From NCBI RefSeq assembly GCF_003987045.1, contig NZ_PIPZ01000001.1, positions 868,001-932,000 of the forward strand: a stretch of DNA of 64,000 nt, read 5' to 3'. Shown here one piece after another: positions 28,678-38,138 of the stretch. Each line of letters begins with the position of its first letter. The stretch's first letter is position 1. The DNA comes from Pseudidiomarina marina (lineage in GTDB: Bacteria; Pseudomonadota; Gammaproteobacteria; Enterobacterales; Alteromonadaceae). Made by a program: the position numbers and the translations under genes. Under the pieces are notes generated by a model. It was not told the origin of the DNA. It made no database searches and saw nothing but the letters and a program-made list of their open reading frames with translations.

Positions 28678-29394
28678 ATGACAACTTCTCGTTCCAGCAA
28701 TGCCGTTATATTTACCATCGGTGCAATTATCAGTGCCGGTCTGCTCAGCTATGGACTGAGTAATAGTGTGCAAAACTTCCGGAGTTTCGACCGCGTGGTT
28801 GAAGTGAAAGGATTAGCTGAGCGAGAAGTTAAAGCCGATACCGCTATATGGCCATTGAAAGTGGTTCGTGCTGGCAACACTCAAAACACGATATATGAAG
28901 AACTTGATAAAGATATCCAAGCCGTTCGCGCTTTTCTCTTAGTTAATGGTTTCGATGAAACAGAGTTGTCAGTGTCTGCACCGAATGTACTCGATAAACT
29001 TGCCGAGCGTTGGGCTACTGAAGACGTCGGCTTGCGCTATACCGGCGAACAGACACTGACGGTATATACTGAAAAAGTCGATCGGGTTCGTGAATTGCGT
29101 CAGCAATTATCGGAGCTTGGTAAACAGGGAGTTAGCTTAAGCGGAAATAATTATGAAAGCGCCGTCGAATATCATTTCAACGGGTTAAATGCTATTAAAC
29201 CAAGTATGATTGAAGAATCCGCACGCAATGCACGAGAGGTTGCATTACGCTTCGCTGAACATTCTGAAAGTCAGTTAGGCAAAATTCGCAGTGCCAATCA
29301 GGGACAATTCAGTATTTATGATCGAGACTCAAATACGCCGCACCTAAAAATAGTGCGTGTTGTATCCACTGTTTCGTATCAACTGGTCGATTAG
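28678..29394 (+). CDS. SIMPL-domain (DUF541) protein
   Basis: A 238-residue protein with one N-terminal membrane segment (about 8-28) and a periplasmic SIMPL/DUF541 domain beginning at VVEVKGLAEREVKADTAIWP. Family members include oxidative-stress-related periplasmic proteins such as E. coli YggE, but the molecular function is unknown. An AGGA ribosome site precedes the ATG. It follows the SDR gene by 34 bases and is the last gene before the tRNA operon. Confidence 0.88.
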   Translation: MTTSRSSNAVIFTIGAIISAGLLSYGLSNSVQNFRSFDRVVEVKGLAEREVKADTAIWPLKVVRAGNTQNTIYEELDKDIQAVRAFLLVNGFDETELSVSAPNVLDKLAERWATEDVGLRYTGEQTLTVYTEKVDRVRELRQQLSELGKQGVSLSGNNYESAVEYHFNGLNAIKPSMIEESARNAREVALRFAEHSESQLGKIRSANQGQFSIYDRDSNTPHLKIVRVVSTVSYQLVD

Positions 29395-29469
29395 TCGCCG
29401 AATAAATAAGCAAACTATCCGTTTTTTAAGCAATCGCGCAGAAATCATGGATTTTTTGAGAAAAAGAGG

Positions 29470-29498
29470 TTGACGCTTTCGCCCCTGATTTGCATAAT
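29470..29498 (+). promoter_or_regulatory. Promoter of the tRNA operon
   Basis: TTGACG, a 17-base spacer, then CATAAT, followed by the GC-rich discriminator ACGCGCCGC. A GC-rich discriminator is typical of stringently controlled stable-RNA promoters. It starts about 40 bases upstream of the first tRNA. Confidence 0.8.
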
Positions 29499-29542
29499 AC
29501 GCGCCGCACTCAACGAGTGCAGTTTGATAAAAATTTGATGTT

Positions 29543-29619
29543 GGCTACGTAGCTCAGCTGGTTAGAGCACAGCACTCATAATGCTGGGGTCGCAAGTTCG
29601 AATCTCGCCGTAGCCACCA
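29543..29619 (+). tRNA. metT: tRNA-Met (CAU), elongator
   Basis: A 77-base cloverleaf from GGCTACG to CGTAGCC-A-CCA, with CCA encoded. The anticodon loop is CTCATAA. It matches the E. coli elongator Met tRNA rather than the initiator because its acceptor stem is fully paired (G1-C72). First gene of a five-tRNA operon. Confidence 0.95.
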
Positions 29620-29635
29620 ATCAAATTCCCTTTGG

Positions 29636-29720
29636 GCGGACGTGGTGGAATTGGTAGACACGCTGGATTTAGGTTCCAGTGCCTCACGGCGTGAGAGTTC
29701 AAGTCTCTCCGTCCGCACCA
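29636..29720 (+). tRNA. leuW: tRNA-Leu (UAG)
   Basis: An 85-base class II tRNA with a long variable arm, from GCGGACG to CGTCCGC-A-CCA. The anticodon TAG lies in the loop TTTAGGT. The position after tRNA-Met matches E. coli leuW in the metT operon. Confidence 0.95.
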
Positions 29721-29748
29721 ACTCAAACTGTCAGGCGGTATATTCAGT

Positions 29749-29823
29749 TGGGGTATAGCCAAGCGGTAAGGCAGCGGGTTTTGATCCCGCCATTCCCAGG
29801 TTCAAATCCTGGTACCCCAGCCA
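29749..29823 (+). tRNA. tRNA-Gln (UUG), copy 1
   Basis: A 75-base tRNA from TGGGGTA to TACCCCA-G-CCA with anticodon TTG in the loop TTTTGAT. The T-stem is CCAGG/CCTGG. Confidence 0.95.
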
Positions 29824-29853
29824 TCGCCACTCTCTTCTTGATGCACCCAGTGT

Positions 29854-29928
29854 TGGGGTATAGCCAAGCGGTAAGGCAGCGGGTTTTGATCCCGCCATTC
29901 TCAGGTTCAAATCCTGATACCCCAGCCA
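29854..29928 (+). tRNA. tRNA-Gln (UUG), copy 2
   Basis: It differs from copy 1 only in the T-stem, TCAGG/CCTGA, where one C-G pair has become T-A. This is a compensatory double change that keeps the stem paired. The same tandem Gln arrangement is found in the E. coli metT operon. Confidence 0.95.
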
Positions 29929-29946
29929 CTTTTTCCCCTGTGTATT

Positions 29947-30033
29947 GCGGGGGTGGCGGAATTGGTAGACGCGCTAGCTTCAGGTGCTAGTGAGCTAACG
30001 CTCGTGGGGGTTCAAGTCCCCCCCTCCGCACCA
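29947..30033 (+). tRNA. tRNA-Leu (CAG)
   Basis: An 87-base class II tRNA from GCGGGGG to CCTCCGC-A-CCA, anticodon CAG in the loop TTCAGGT. The acceptor stem and variable arm are complete. Last gene of the operon; a heptamer-repeat hairpin with a T run follows 30 bases later. Confidence 0.93.
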
Positions 30034-30063
30034 CCTCGGTGGTGAACCGCAATGAACAGACTG

Positions 30064-30143
30064 AAAGCGTTATTGGTTAGTCGTTATTCGTTATTGGTCA
30101 AAGCTAATAACATCAAATTGCGATTAACCAATGACGCTTTTTT
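30064..30143 (+). terminator. Terminator of the tRNA operon, built from heptamer repeats
   Basis: AAAGCGTTATTGGTTAGTCG at 30064-30083 pairs with 30121-30140 at 18 of 20 positions, and the second arm runs into TTTTTT. The 37-base loop can fold further. It overlaps the left arm of repeat copy 3. Confidence 0.65.
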
Positions 30144-30208
30144 GTTTCCTGAATTTCCCCTTCGAATACCCAATAACGAATAACGAATAACGAGTAACGA
30201 GTAACGCT
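30064..30208. repeat. Heptamer inverted-repeat element, copy 3
   Basis: The left arm is AAAGCG plus units TTATTGG, TTAGTCG, TTATTCG, TTATTGG (30064-30097). The right arm at 30163-30208 carries six complementary units and ends directly against the ubiF stop codon. A third, partial arm at 30121-30140 pairs with the left arm. The whole gap between the last tRNA and ubiF is essentially this element. Confidence 0.8.
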
Positions 30209-31333
30209 CTAAAAGCCGATGGCTTTGCGTACTAGCGCTTGTTTAAGCGGTGCGACTTTCCCGACCAACGCCAAACCAAACGCAACCAAACCTCGCGGCA
30301 ACAAATGTTGTGAACGAAAGCCTACGTGAATCGCATCCATCGCTCGCATCATCTGTTGATTCTCTTGCATACGCACCCGCTCATAATTAACTAATGCCTG
30401 CGGAAGCGGCTGTTTAACGAGTTGCCGTGTCAGTTCCTGAACATCAGCAAAGCCTAAGTTCACACCCTGCCCCGCTAGCGGATGAATGCTATGCGCCGCA
30501 TCACCGATCAAGGCAACCGAATCATGACTGATATAGCGCAAGGCACGCTGTCGACGTAATGGAAAACTCGCGAATTTCGTGACGGTATGTTGACCAATAT
30601 GTGGCTCAAAAACTTCGTTCAAACTTTGCTTTACCGCATCGCTATTCCCGCTAAACTCTTGCCACTGCGACTCTGAACGGTAGTCGATTAAACACGCTTG
30701 ATGAGTACTCAACGGTAATAGTGCAAACGGTCCCTCACTACGGAATATTTCCCATGTGGTTGCCGGTATGGGCTGCTCAACCTCTGCAATCGCCAACAGA
30801 CAGCGCATGTCGTAATCCCAACCACGTTGACCGATGTGGGCGGCAAATGCCACTTGCGATTGTGCGCCGTCGGCTCCCAACAACAAATCATATGAGAGTT
30901 TTTCGCCGTTGCTTAATGTCACACTGCGATCAGCTAGGTCAAAAGTTTCGACGCGTGTTTCGCTGTATACCCTAATATTGTGCTCCGAGAATTGCTCCCA
31001 CAACGCCTCTTGCAACGCATTATTTTCAACCATGGCGCCAAGTGCTATCGCATCAGCGTCTAGATTTGAGAACTGCAAGCGTTGTCCATCCACTGTTTGC
31101 ACCGCCAAATCGGTATACATCAATTTCCGCTCAGCACGAATATTTAACCACGTACCCAATTCATGAAGCCACTCGACATTACGCAGGTGAATGGATGAGA
31201 TACGCAGATCCCAGTCACCACCACTCGATACGGCCTTGCCCGCTTCTATGACAGTTACTTCATACCCCTGTTTCGCTAAGGAAACAGCAGCACCAGCGCC
31301 CACCATACCACCGCCGACAATGACCACTTTCAT
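30209..31333 (-). CDS. ubiF: FAD-dependent ubiquinone-biosynthesis hydroxylase, UbiF type
   Basis: A 374-residue flavoprotein monooxygenase of the UbiH/COQ6 family. The FAD motif GGGMVGAGAAVSLA is at about 7-20, the second motif LLLGADGAQSQV in the middle, and GDAAHSIHPLAGQGVNLGFAD in the C-terminal half. The likely reaction is C6 hydroxylation of the benzoquinol ring. Assignment to UbiF rather than UbiH or UbiI rests on position: in E. coli ubiF also lies between the metT tRNA operon and miaB. The C-terminus is hydrophobic and basic. Confidence 0.85.
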   Translation of the reverse strand: MKVVIVGGGMVGAGAAVSLAKQGYEVTVIEAGKAVSSGGDWDLRISSIHLRNVEWLHELGTWLNIRAERKLMYTDLAVQTVDGQRLQFSNLDADAIALGAMVENNALQEALWEQFSEHNIRVYSETRVETFDLADRSVTLSNGEKLSYDLLLGADGAQSQVAFAAHIGQRGWDYDMRCLLAIAEVEQPIPATTWEIFRSEGPFALLPLSTHQACLIDYRSESQWQEFSGNSDAVKQSLNEVFEPHIGQHTVTKFASFPLRRQRALRYISHDSVALIGDAAHSIHPLAGQGVNLGFADVQELTRQLVKQPLPQALVNYERVRMQENQQMMRAMDAIHVGFRSQHLLPRGLVAFGLALVGKVAPLKQALVRKAIGF

Positions 31334-31347
31334 AAAAAAATCCCTAT

Positions 31348-31701
31348 TTAACCGGTTAACTTACTGCGCATAATAAAAAATACCGCACCACAAATACACA
31401 GCCCAGCCCATAAATAATCCCACGTTAACTTTTCTTTCATGTAGAACAAAGCAAATGGCACAAATACTGAAAGCGTGATCACTTCTTGTAGGATTTTTAA
31501 TTGACCAAGATTCATGACTTCATAACCAATCCGATTAGCTGGCACTTGCAGTAAATATTCAACCAAGGCAATACCCCAACTCGCAAAAGCAGCCATAATC
31601 CACGGTTTATCAGCCATGTTTTTTAAATGTGCATACCACGCAAAAGTCATAAAAACATTGCTCAACGTAAGTAAAGTGATCGTGATAAGATAACGGTTCA
31701 T
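31348..31701 (-). CDS. DUF486 small membrane protein (DMT-like)
   Basis: A 117-residue protein with four hydrophobic segments, recognisable as DUF486 by FMTFAWYAHLK, ALVEYLLQVPANRIGY and LKILQEVITLSVFVPFALFY. Its function is unknown; the fold resembles half of a drug/metabolite transporter, as in small multidrug resistance proteins. The ATG at 31701 has an AGAGAAG ribosome site and is preferred to the reading from 31731. It is divergent from the EamA transporter gene and 14 bases upstream of ubiF. Confidence 0.85.
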   Translation of the reverse strand: MNRYLITITLLTLSNVFMTFAWYAHLKNMADKPWIMAAFASWGIALVEYLLQVPANRIGYEVMNLGQLKILQEVITLSVFVPFALFYMKEKLTWDYLWAGLCICGAVFFIMRSKLTG

Positions 31702-31745
31702 TATTCTTCTCTCTGGGTGCGGTTCAGACACCGCGTAAGGACTCT

Positions 31746-32630
31746 ATGGACACCCCACAACGAACGGTGGTCATTGCTTCTGCGTTAGTGCTTGGCGCCG
31801 AACTTTGTTTTGCAGGTGTCAGTGCATTGGTGAAATATTTGAGCACTGATTTACCCTCTGAACAATTAGTGTTTTTCAGAAATTTAATGGCGTTTGTCGT
31901 ATTGTTACCATGGTTATGGCGCAAAGGTCCAAGCGCATTTAAAACCAAAGCCTGGCGTTTTCATTTAACTCGCGGTTTAGCTGGTCTTGCGGCAATGTAT
32001 TTATTCTTTTACGCCATTGCAAATTTACCGCTCGCGCAAGCAACTCTAGTTTTATTATTGTCGCCATTTATTATCCCAATTATCGGCCGAGTTTGGTTAA
32101 ACGAGCGCGTGATCACGCAAACTTGGATTGCTATAGGTATTGGTTTTATCGGCGTATTTATTTTTTTGAATCCCGCTCAAGCTCAGTTATCTCCCATTAT
32201 TGGCGTCGCGTTCATCGCAGCGTGTTTAGCCGCATTTACCAAAACATTGATCCGGCAGATGTCAGCAACGGAGTCATCGAGTAAAATTGTCTTTTATTTC
32301 TCAACGCTAGCGACTGTGATTTCAGCAATTCCACTCATTTGGCGGGGCGAATCTATTGCCAGTGAACATTGGTTAAGTATTACCGCCATGGGTGGTCTGG
32401 CAGTCGCCGGTCAGCTTGGCATGACGAAGGCTTTTGCCTTAGCACCGGCCGCGCGCGTTGGTGTATTCACCTACAGCTCCGTGATATTTGCGGCGCTCAT
32501 GGGTTACTGGTTCTGGGATGAACCCATTACCATGAGTATGATTTTAGGCGCCTCGATTATTACGGTTGCTGGATATTTAGCAATTCGTACACGTCGTAAG
32601 GCAGAAACTGGTCACAAAGTTGGCAGTTAG
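31746..32630 (+). CDS. EamA-family DMT transporter
   Basis: A 294-residue protein with ten hydrophobic segments and the two EamA repeats: the first from about 12 to 140, the second from about 152 to 284. An export function for metabolites is usual in the family, but the substrate cannot be told. It reads divergently from the DUF486 gene across 44 bases. Confidence 0.87.
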   Translation: MDTPQRTVVIASALVLGAELCFAGVSALVKYLSTDLPSEQLVFFRNLMAFVVLLPWLWRKGPSAFKTKAWRFHLTRGLAGLAAMYLFFYAIANLPLAQATLVLLLSPFIIPIIGRVWLNERVITQTWIAIGIGFIGVFIFLNPAQAQLSPIIGVAFIAACLAAFTKTLIRQMSATESSSKIVFYFSTLATVISAIPLIWRGESIASEHWLSITAMGGLAVAGQLGMTKAFALAPAARVGVFTYSSVIFAALMGYWFWDEPITMSMILGASIITVAGYLAIRTRRKAETGHKVGS

Positions 32631-32733
32631 GCTTGGTTCAAGCTAAAATAGCTACCCTTTTAAGATGTGGTGTCCGTTTGTGGTCGTATCAATTCGATAA
32701 GCGACGCAACGAAGTAGATGAGCGCAGAGGTTT

Positions 32734-34176
32734 ATGAGTAAGAAGTTATATATTAAAACGTGGGGTTGTCAGATGAACGAGTATGATTCAGCGAAAATGG
32801 CTGATCTACTTAAAGCAACTCACGGTTATGATGTCGCTGCAGAGCCAGAAGAGGCTGACTTGATCCTGCTCAATACCTGCTCAATTCGCGAAAAAGCGCA
32901 AGAGAAGGTGTTCCATCAGTTGGGACGCTGGAAAACCCTGAAGGATAAAAATCCTGACCTCGTCATAGGTGTTGGTGGCTGTGTGGCATCGCAAGAAGGT
33001 GACCATATTCGTCAACGAGCGCCCTACGTTGATATCGTCTTTGGTCCGCAAACTCTGCATCGCTTACCTGAAATGGTCAAACAAGTGCAAACCAACCACA
33101 CACCAATGGTTGATATTTCTTTCCCTGAAATTGAAAAATTTGACCGCTTACCAGAACCAAAAGCGGATGGTCCGACGGCGTTCGTGTCAATTATGGAAGG
33201 TTGTAGCAAATACTGTACCTTCTGTGTTGTGCCCTACACTCGCGGTGAAGAAGTAAGTCGTCCAGTTGACGACGTATTATTTGAAATCGCACAATTGGCT
33301 GAGCAAGGCGTTCGTGAAGTAAACCTACTTGGACAAAACGTGAATGCGTTCCGTGGTGAGCATCATGACGGAACGGTTTGCCGTTTCGCCGAGCTATTGC
33401 ACCTTGTGGCAGCTATTGATGGCATCGATCGTATTCGTTACACCACATCTCATCCGGTCGAGTTTACTGACGATATCATTGAAGCTTACGCAACCATTCC
33501 AGAACTGGTAAGCCATTTACACTTACCCGTACAAAGTGGCTCTGATCGTATTCTGACATTAATGAAGCGCGGTCACACGGCGCTCGAATATAAATCTCAG
33601 ATCCGTAAGCTGAAAAAAATTCGCCCAGACATCGCCATGAGTTCCGACTTTATTATTGGATTCCCCGGTGAAACTGATGCTGATTTCGAAGCCACAATGG
33701 ATTTAATCCAAGCCATTGATTATGACATGAGCTTCAGCTTCATCTACAGTGCGCGCCCTGGTACACCTGCAGCTGATTTACCAGATGACGTTAGCGAAGA
33801 CACCAAGAAACAGCGCCTGCAATTGTTACAACAACGCTTGAATCAACAAGCGCATGCGCACGCCCGTCGAATGCTGGGTACTGAACAGCGTATTTTGGTG
33901 ACTGGACCATCGAAAAAAGACCCAATGGAGTTGAGTGGCCGCACCGAAAACAACCGCGTTGTGAACTTTATCGGTACGCCAGATATGATTGGTAAATTTG
34001 TTGATGTGAAAATCACTGATGTATTTGTAAACTCGCTGCGTGGTGACGTCTTGCGCGTTGAGTCCGATATGGGCTTACGAGTCGATACATCGCCGCAAGC
34101 TATACTCGCACGTCAGACAAAAACTCAGCCTGATGAATTGGGTGTCGCCACCTTTGTGCCGCCACAAGCCAATTAA
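32734..34176 (+). CDS. miaB: tRNA-2-methylthio-N6-dimethylallyladenosine synthase
   Basis: A 480-residue radical-SAM methylthiotransferase acting on i6A37 of tRNAs that read UNN codons. Auxiliary-cluster cysteines are Cys12, Cys49 and Cys83; the radical-SAM cluster motif is CSKYCTFC at about 157-164. A TRAM domain forms the C-terminus. An AGAGG ribosome site precedes the ATG. It heads the miaB-ybeZ-ybeY-corC-lnt operon. Confidence 0.98.
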   Translation: MSKKLYIKTWGCQMNEYDSAKMADLLKATHGYDVAAEPEEADLILLNTCSIREKAQEKVFHQLGRWKTLKDKNPDLVIGVGGCVASQEGDHIRQRAPYVDIVFGPQTLHRLPEMVKQVQTNHTPMVDISFPEIEKFDRLPEPKADGPTAFVSIMEGCSKYCTFCVVPYTRGEEVSRPVDDVLFEIAQLAEQGVREVNLLGQNVNAFRGEHHDGTVCRFAELLHLVAAIDGIDRIRYTTSHPVEFTDDIIEAYATIPELVSHLHLPVQSGSDRILTLMKRGHTALEYKSQIRKLKKIRPDIAMSSDFIIGFPGETDADFEATMDLIQAIDYDMSFSFIYSARPGTPAADLPDDVSEDTKKQRLQLLQQRLNQQAHAHARRMLGTEQRILVTGPSKKDPMELSGRTENNRVVNFIGTPDMIGKFVDVKITDVFVNSLRGDVLRVESDMGLRVDTSPQAILARQTKTQPDELGVATFVPPQAN

Positions 34177-34191
34177 ATTAACGAGGTAACC

Positions 34192-35181
34192 TTGAGTCAA
34201 ACTGTTAGTACGTTAGACATTGATTTAGAACCAGCCGACAATCGCCGTATTGCTGATCTTTGCGGCGCTTTAGATGAAAATTTAAAGCATATTGAACGTC
34301 GCCTAGGCATTGAAATTAGTTATCGCCACAACGAATTTCGTTTGATTGGACCGAATCATACGGTGCAAGCAGGCGCTAAAATTCTGCGCGACCTTTATGT
34401 CGAAACAGCGACGGTTAAAGGCGAGGAAGGCAAAGTAACACCCCAGATGGTACATCTAGCAGTACAACAAGCCAAAGTGCTCGAGCAATCGCCTGATAAC
34501 GATCCCGCGGCAGAGAAAATGACCCACATCAAAACCAAACGTGGGTTAATTAAGCCGCGCAATCATAATCAGGCTGAGTATGTACGCGCTATTTTGACTC
34601 ATGATGTGAACTTTGGCGTGGGTCCTGCCGGTACCGGTAAAACTTATTTGGCCGTTGCCTGTGCCGTTGATGCCTTGGAACGTCAAGAAATCCGTCGCAT
34701 TCTATTAACGCGTCCAGCAGTTGAAGCGGGCGAAAAGCTTGGTTTCCTACCAGGCGATCTAGCACAAAAAGTTGACCCCTATTTACGCCCGTTATATGAC
34801 GCGTTGTTTGAAATGCTTGGCTTTGAAAAAGTCGAAAAACTGATTGAACGAAACGTCATTGAAGTTGCACCGCTTGCCTACATGCGCGGCCGCACTCTGA
34901 ACGACGCGTTTATTATTCTTGATGAAAGCCAAAATACCACGTGTGAACAAATGAAAATGTTCCTCACCCGTATTGGCTTTAATTCATGTGCCGTTATTAC
35001 CGGTGATATCACCCAAGTAGACTTACCACGCGGCCAAAAATCAGGGTTACGTCACGTCATCGAGGTATTAAAAGACGTCGATGATGTTAGTTTCACCTTC
35101 TTCCAAGCTTCTGATGTTGTGCGCCATCCAGTGGTGCAACGCATTGTGCAGGCCTATGAGGCGTTTGACGAAAACTCATGA
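34192..35181 (+). CDS. ybeZ: PhoH-family ATPase YbeZ
   Basis: A 329-residue PhoH-like protein with Walker [14 protein letters not shown] and Walker [10 protein letters not shown]. The start is TTG at 34192, preceded by GAGG six bases upstream. YbeZ is a partner of the endoribonuclease YbeY in E. coli. The stop overlaps ybeY (ATGA). The first 110 residues form a KH-like RNA-binding region. Confidence 0.95.
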   Translation: MSQTVSTLDIDLEPADNRRIADLCGALDENLKHIERRLGIEISYRHNEFRLIGPNHTVQAGAKILRDLYVETATVKGEEGKVTPQMVHLAVQQAKVLEQSPDNDPAAEKMTHIKTKRGLIKPRNHNQAEYVRAILTHDVNFGVGPAGTGKTYLAVACAVDALERQEIRRILLTRPAVEAGEKLGFLPGDLAQKVDPYLRPLYDALFEMLGFEKVEKLIERNVIEVAPLAYMRGRTLNDAFIILDESQNTTCEQMKMFLTRIGFNSCAVITGDITQVDLPRGQKSGLRHVIEVLKDVDDVSFTFFQASDVVRHPVVQRIVQAYEAFDENS

Positions 35182-35660
35182 ACCACGTAACTATCGACGT
35201 GCAAATTGCCTGCGATGCAGCCGAATTGCCGTCAGAAGCTTCTTTTGAGGCATGGGTTGAAGCGGTGTTGCATCATCTAAACAGCACCACAGAAACCGAA
35301 CTGACCTTACGCATTGTTGATCCGGAAGAGGGTCTTGCGCTAAATCAACAGTACCGAAACAAAACCTACGCAACCAACGTGTTATCGTTTCCGTTCGAAT
35401 CGCCGATTCCGTTGCCTATCAACTTATTGGGCGATTTAGTGATTTGCGCCGAAGTGGTTGCCAAGGAAGCGAGAGAACAAAATAAGCCGTTAATCGCACA
35501 TTGGGCGCATATGGTTGTACACGGAACCTTGCATTTGCTAGGTTATGACCATATTGAAGACGACGAAGCCGAGCATATGGAACAGCTCGAAAGAGACATT
35601 TTAGCAGCACTAGGGTATGCTGACCCTTACGCTGATGACCACGCTGACGACCAGCATTAA
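35178..35660 (+). CDS. ybeY: Endoribonuclease/rRNA maturation factor YbeY
   Basis: A 160-residue metalloprotein of the UPF0054 family, needed for 16S rRNA 3'-end maturation and ribosome quality control. The zinc motif [11 protein letters not shown] supplies three His ligands. The C-terminus is Asp-rich ([10 protein letters not shown]). The ATG overlaps the ybeZ stop by four bases. Confidence 0.97.
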   Translation: MNHVTIDVQIACDAAELPSEASFEAWVEAVLHHLNSTTETELTLRIVDPEEGLALNQQYRNKTYATNVLSFPFESPIPLPINLLGDLVICAEVVAKEAREQNKPLIAHWAHMVVHGTLHLLGYDHIEDDEAEHMEQLERDILAALGYADPYADDHADDQH

Positions 35661-35678
35661 ATGGAGCAAAAACAGCAC

Positions 35679-36557
35679 ATGAGCGATGATAATCCACACT
35701 CTACCAACGGTTCTGCGCGTAAAACGTGGGCAACCAAATTGTTGCAACTTTTTACCGGAGAGCCGAACAGCCGCGAAGAGTTAGTTGATTTAATCCAAGA
35801 CGCCGAAGAACGCGACTTAATTGACAACGACACCAAAGAGATGATCGAAGGTGTACTTGATGTCGCCGAGCTTAAAGTTCGCGATATTATGGTGCCGCGG
35901 TCACAAATGGTGACCATTGATATCAATCAAAGCGTCGAATCGTTTCTGCCTATCGTGATTGACTCGCAGCATAGCCGCTACCCGGTTGTGAGTGAGAACA
36001 AAGATCACGTCGAAGGCATATTGCTCGCCAAAGACTTGCTCGCTTACGGATTTGGGATGACCGACCATGAGTTTGCCTTATCTGAAGTGATCCGACCGGC
36101 GGTGATTGTTCCCGAGAGTAAGCGCGTTGATGTGCTGTTGAAAGAATTCCGTTCTCAACGCTATCACATGGCCATTGTTGTCGATGAATACGGCGGTGTG
36201 TCAGGCCTAGTAACCATTGAAGATATCTTAGAAGAAATAGTTGGTGAAATTGAAGACGAAACTGACTACAACGAAGATAATAAAGCTGATATTCGACGTA
36301 TTAATAAATCCAGATATTCCGTCAAGGCCCTGACGACCATTGAAGACTTCAATGACTACTTCAATACAACTTTTGGCGATGAAGAATATGACACCATTGG
36401 TGGCATGGTTGCGCACGGATTTGGCCATTTGCCGCAAGTTGGTGAAGAACTCACGCTAGGTGGTATTTTATTTAAAGTCACCGGTGCTGATAAGCGTCGA
36501 ATTCAACAACTTCAGGTAACCATGACGGATGCCACTAACGTTGTAGATGCCGACTAG
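35679..36557 (+). CDS. corC: CorC/YbeX CBS-domain protein
   Basis: A 292-residue protein with two CBS domains (about 70-190) and a C-terminal CorC/HlyC transporter-associated domain (about 205-285). It lacks membrane segments. The family is tied to magnesium/cobalt efflux and, for YbeX, to ribosome metabolism. The ATG at 35679 gives MSDDNPHS and exactly the E. coli length of 292; an ATG at 35661, directly after ybeY, would add six residues and cannot be excluded. Confidence 0.93.
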   Translation: MSDDNPHSTNGSARKTWATKLLQLFTGEPNSREELVDLIQDAEERDLIDNDTKEMIEGVLDVAELKVRDIMVPRSQMVTIDINQSVESFLPIVIDSQHSRYPVVSENKDHVEGILLAKDLLAYGFGMTDHEFALSEVIRPAVIVPESKRVDVLLKEFRSQRYHMAIVVDEYGGVSGLVTIEDILEEIVGEIEDETDYNEDNKADIRRINKSRYSVKALTTIEDFNDYFNTTFGDEEYDTIGGMVAHGFGHLPQVGEELTLGGILFKVTGADKRRIQQLQVTMTDATNVVDAD

Positions 36558-38075
36558 ATGAATACTCGCCGAATTGTTGCGTTGCTGCTCGGTGGCAGCC
36601 TTATATTCAGTTACGCACCTTTCTCACAAGCTTGGTTGGTACTACCTGTTCTATTCGGGTTACTACTGACAACTCGTCATGCGACACCTTACATGGCATG
36701 GCGCATCGGCTTTTACTTTGGCTTGGGCTGGTTTAGTACCGGACTAAGTTGGATTTATGTGAGTATTGATCAATTTGGCGGTCTGCCGGTTATTGCCTCC
36801 ATTGCGGTGCTGGCCGTATTGTTTCTATATTTAAGTCTTTTCCCTGCCCTCGCACTCTTTCTTTGGAAATATTTTGAGCGCTGGCTTGGCGTATTTGCGA
36901 TAGGAATTCTACCGCTCACATGGCTCGTTAGTGAATCGATTCGCGGCTGGTTTCTCACCGGCTTCCCGTGGCTCGAACTCGGGTACACACAAACCGACGC
37001 CTGGCTTGGTAATTATGCGCCATGGTTGGGTGGCGTCGGAATTACGGTTATCCTGTGGTCGATTGCAATTTCACTGTTTTGCTGGTTTGAACAGCAACGC
37101 AAAGAGTTTGGACTCGTCGCCTTTGGCTTACTTATTATTCCATTTGCCCTGCCGTGGGTTAGCCCCATAAAAACAACCGGAGAAGAAGCTCGGGTTTTGT
37201 TAGTGCAAGGCAACATAGAACAGTCTGTTAAGTGGAATCCTGACCAGCATTGGCAGTCACTCATGACTTACTTGGATTTGAGTCGTCCGCATTATCCAAC
37301 CCATGACATCATCGTTTGGCCAGAATCGGCCGTTACGATGCCAGAGCCGTACACCGACGATGTTCTAAAGAATATTCACAAAGCGTTGGTAGACACGGAT
37401 ACTACGTTGATTACCGGTATTATTGATTACCAGAACAGTCAGTATTTTAATACCATGATTGTATTGGGGCTTGATGCGCCTTATCAACCAGTTGAACCAT
37501 ACGCGCACGGTCACACCAATCGTTATCAAAAACATCAGTTACTGCCAATCGGTGAGTTTGTTCCATTTGAAGATTTATTACGACCGTTGGCACCGCTGTT
37601 TGATTTACCGATGAGTTCATTTACTCGCGGCGATTATGAACAGGCGAATTTACGCGCCAAAGGATTCCACCTCGCGGGTGCTATTTGTTATGAAATTGCT
37701 TTCCCTGCGCAAGTGCGTGCCAACGTTTCCGCCAGTACCGACTATATTTTAACGGTGAGCAATGACACGTGGTTTGGTGCCTCGCATGGTCCGGCACAGC
37801 ACATGCAAATTGCCCGCATGCGCGCACTTGAGTTGGGCCGCCCTTTGTTGCGGGCAACCAATAACGGTATTACAGCAGTAGTCGACGCCTTTGGAAACGA
37901 ATTAGCTCGTGCACCTCAGTTTACCTCAACCGCATTAAGTGCCGAAGTGCCGATGGTTCGTGGGCAAACGCTGTATCAACTGTTTGGTTCTATAGGAGCA
38001 TGGTTAATCGCTGTTTTAACGGCATTAGTCAGTACGTTGATAGCACTTCGTCGTAGTCAAGCACGCTCAAAATAA
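36558..38075 (+). CDS. lnt: Apolipoprotein N-acyltransferase
   Basis: A 505-residue inner-membrane enzyme adding the third acyl chain to lipoproteins. Six to seven membrane segments (about 1-200) precede a periplasmic nitrilase domain and a C-terminal membrane segment. The triad is visible: Glu in VWPESAVTMPE, Lys in RYQKHQLLPIGEFVP and Cys in GAICYEIAFP. The ATG follows the corC stop with no gap. It matures the lipoproteins encoded nearby (lptE, rlpA, nlpI, lolB). Confidence 0.96.
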   Translation: MNTRRIVALLLGGSLIFSYAPFSQAWLVLPVLFGLLLTTRHATPYMAWRIGFYFGLGWFSTGLSWIYVSIDQFGGLPVIASIAVLAVLFLYLSLFPALALFLWKYFERWLGVFAIGILPLTWLVSESIRGWFLTGFPWLELGYTQTDAWLGNYAPWLGGVGITVILWSIAISLFCWFEQQRKEFGLVAFGLLIIPFALPWVSPIKTTGEEARVLLVQGNIEQSVKWNPDQHWQSLMTYLDLSRPHYPTHDIIVWPESAVTMPEPYTDDVLKNIHKALVDTDTTLITGIIDYQNSQYFNTMIVLGLDAPYQPVEPYAHGHTNRYQKHQLLPIGEFVPFEDLLRPLAPLFDLPMSSFTRGDYEQANLRAKGFHLAGAICYEIAFPAQVRANVSASTDYILTVSNDTWFGASHGPAQHMQIARMRALELGRPLLRATNNGITAVVDAFGNELARAPQFTSTALSAEVPMVRGQTLYQLFGSIGAWLIAVLTALVSTLIALRRSQARSK

Positions 38076-38138
38076 GTAAACTAAGCTCATTCAATCTCGT
38101 GTATTAAACTTTTATCAATCTCAGCATGGAGAATCGCC

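Noticed and set aside
29562-29990. Protein-coding readings across the tRNA cluster on both strands
   Set aside because: They coincide with five complete tRNA genes and repeat because the two Gln tRNA genes are near-identical.
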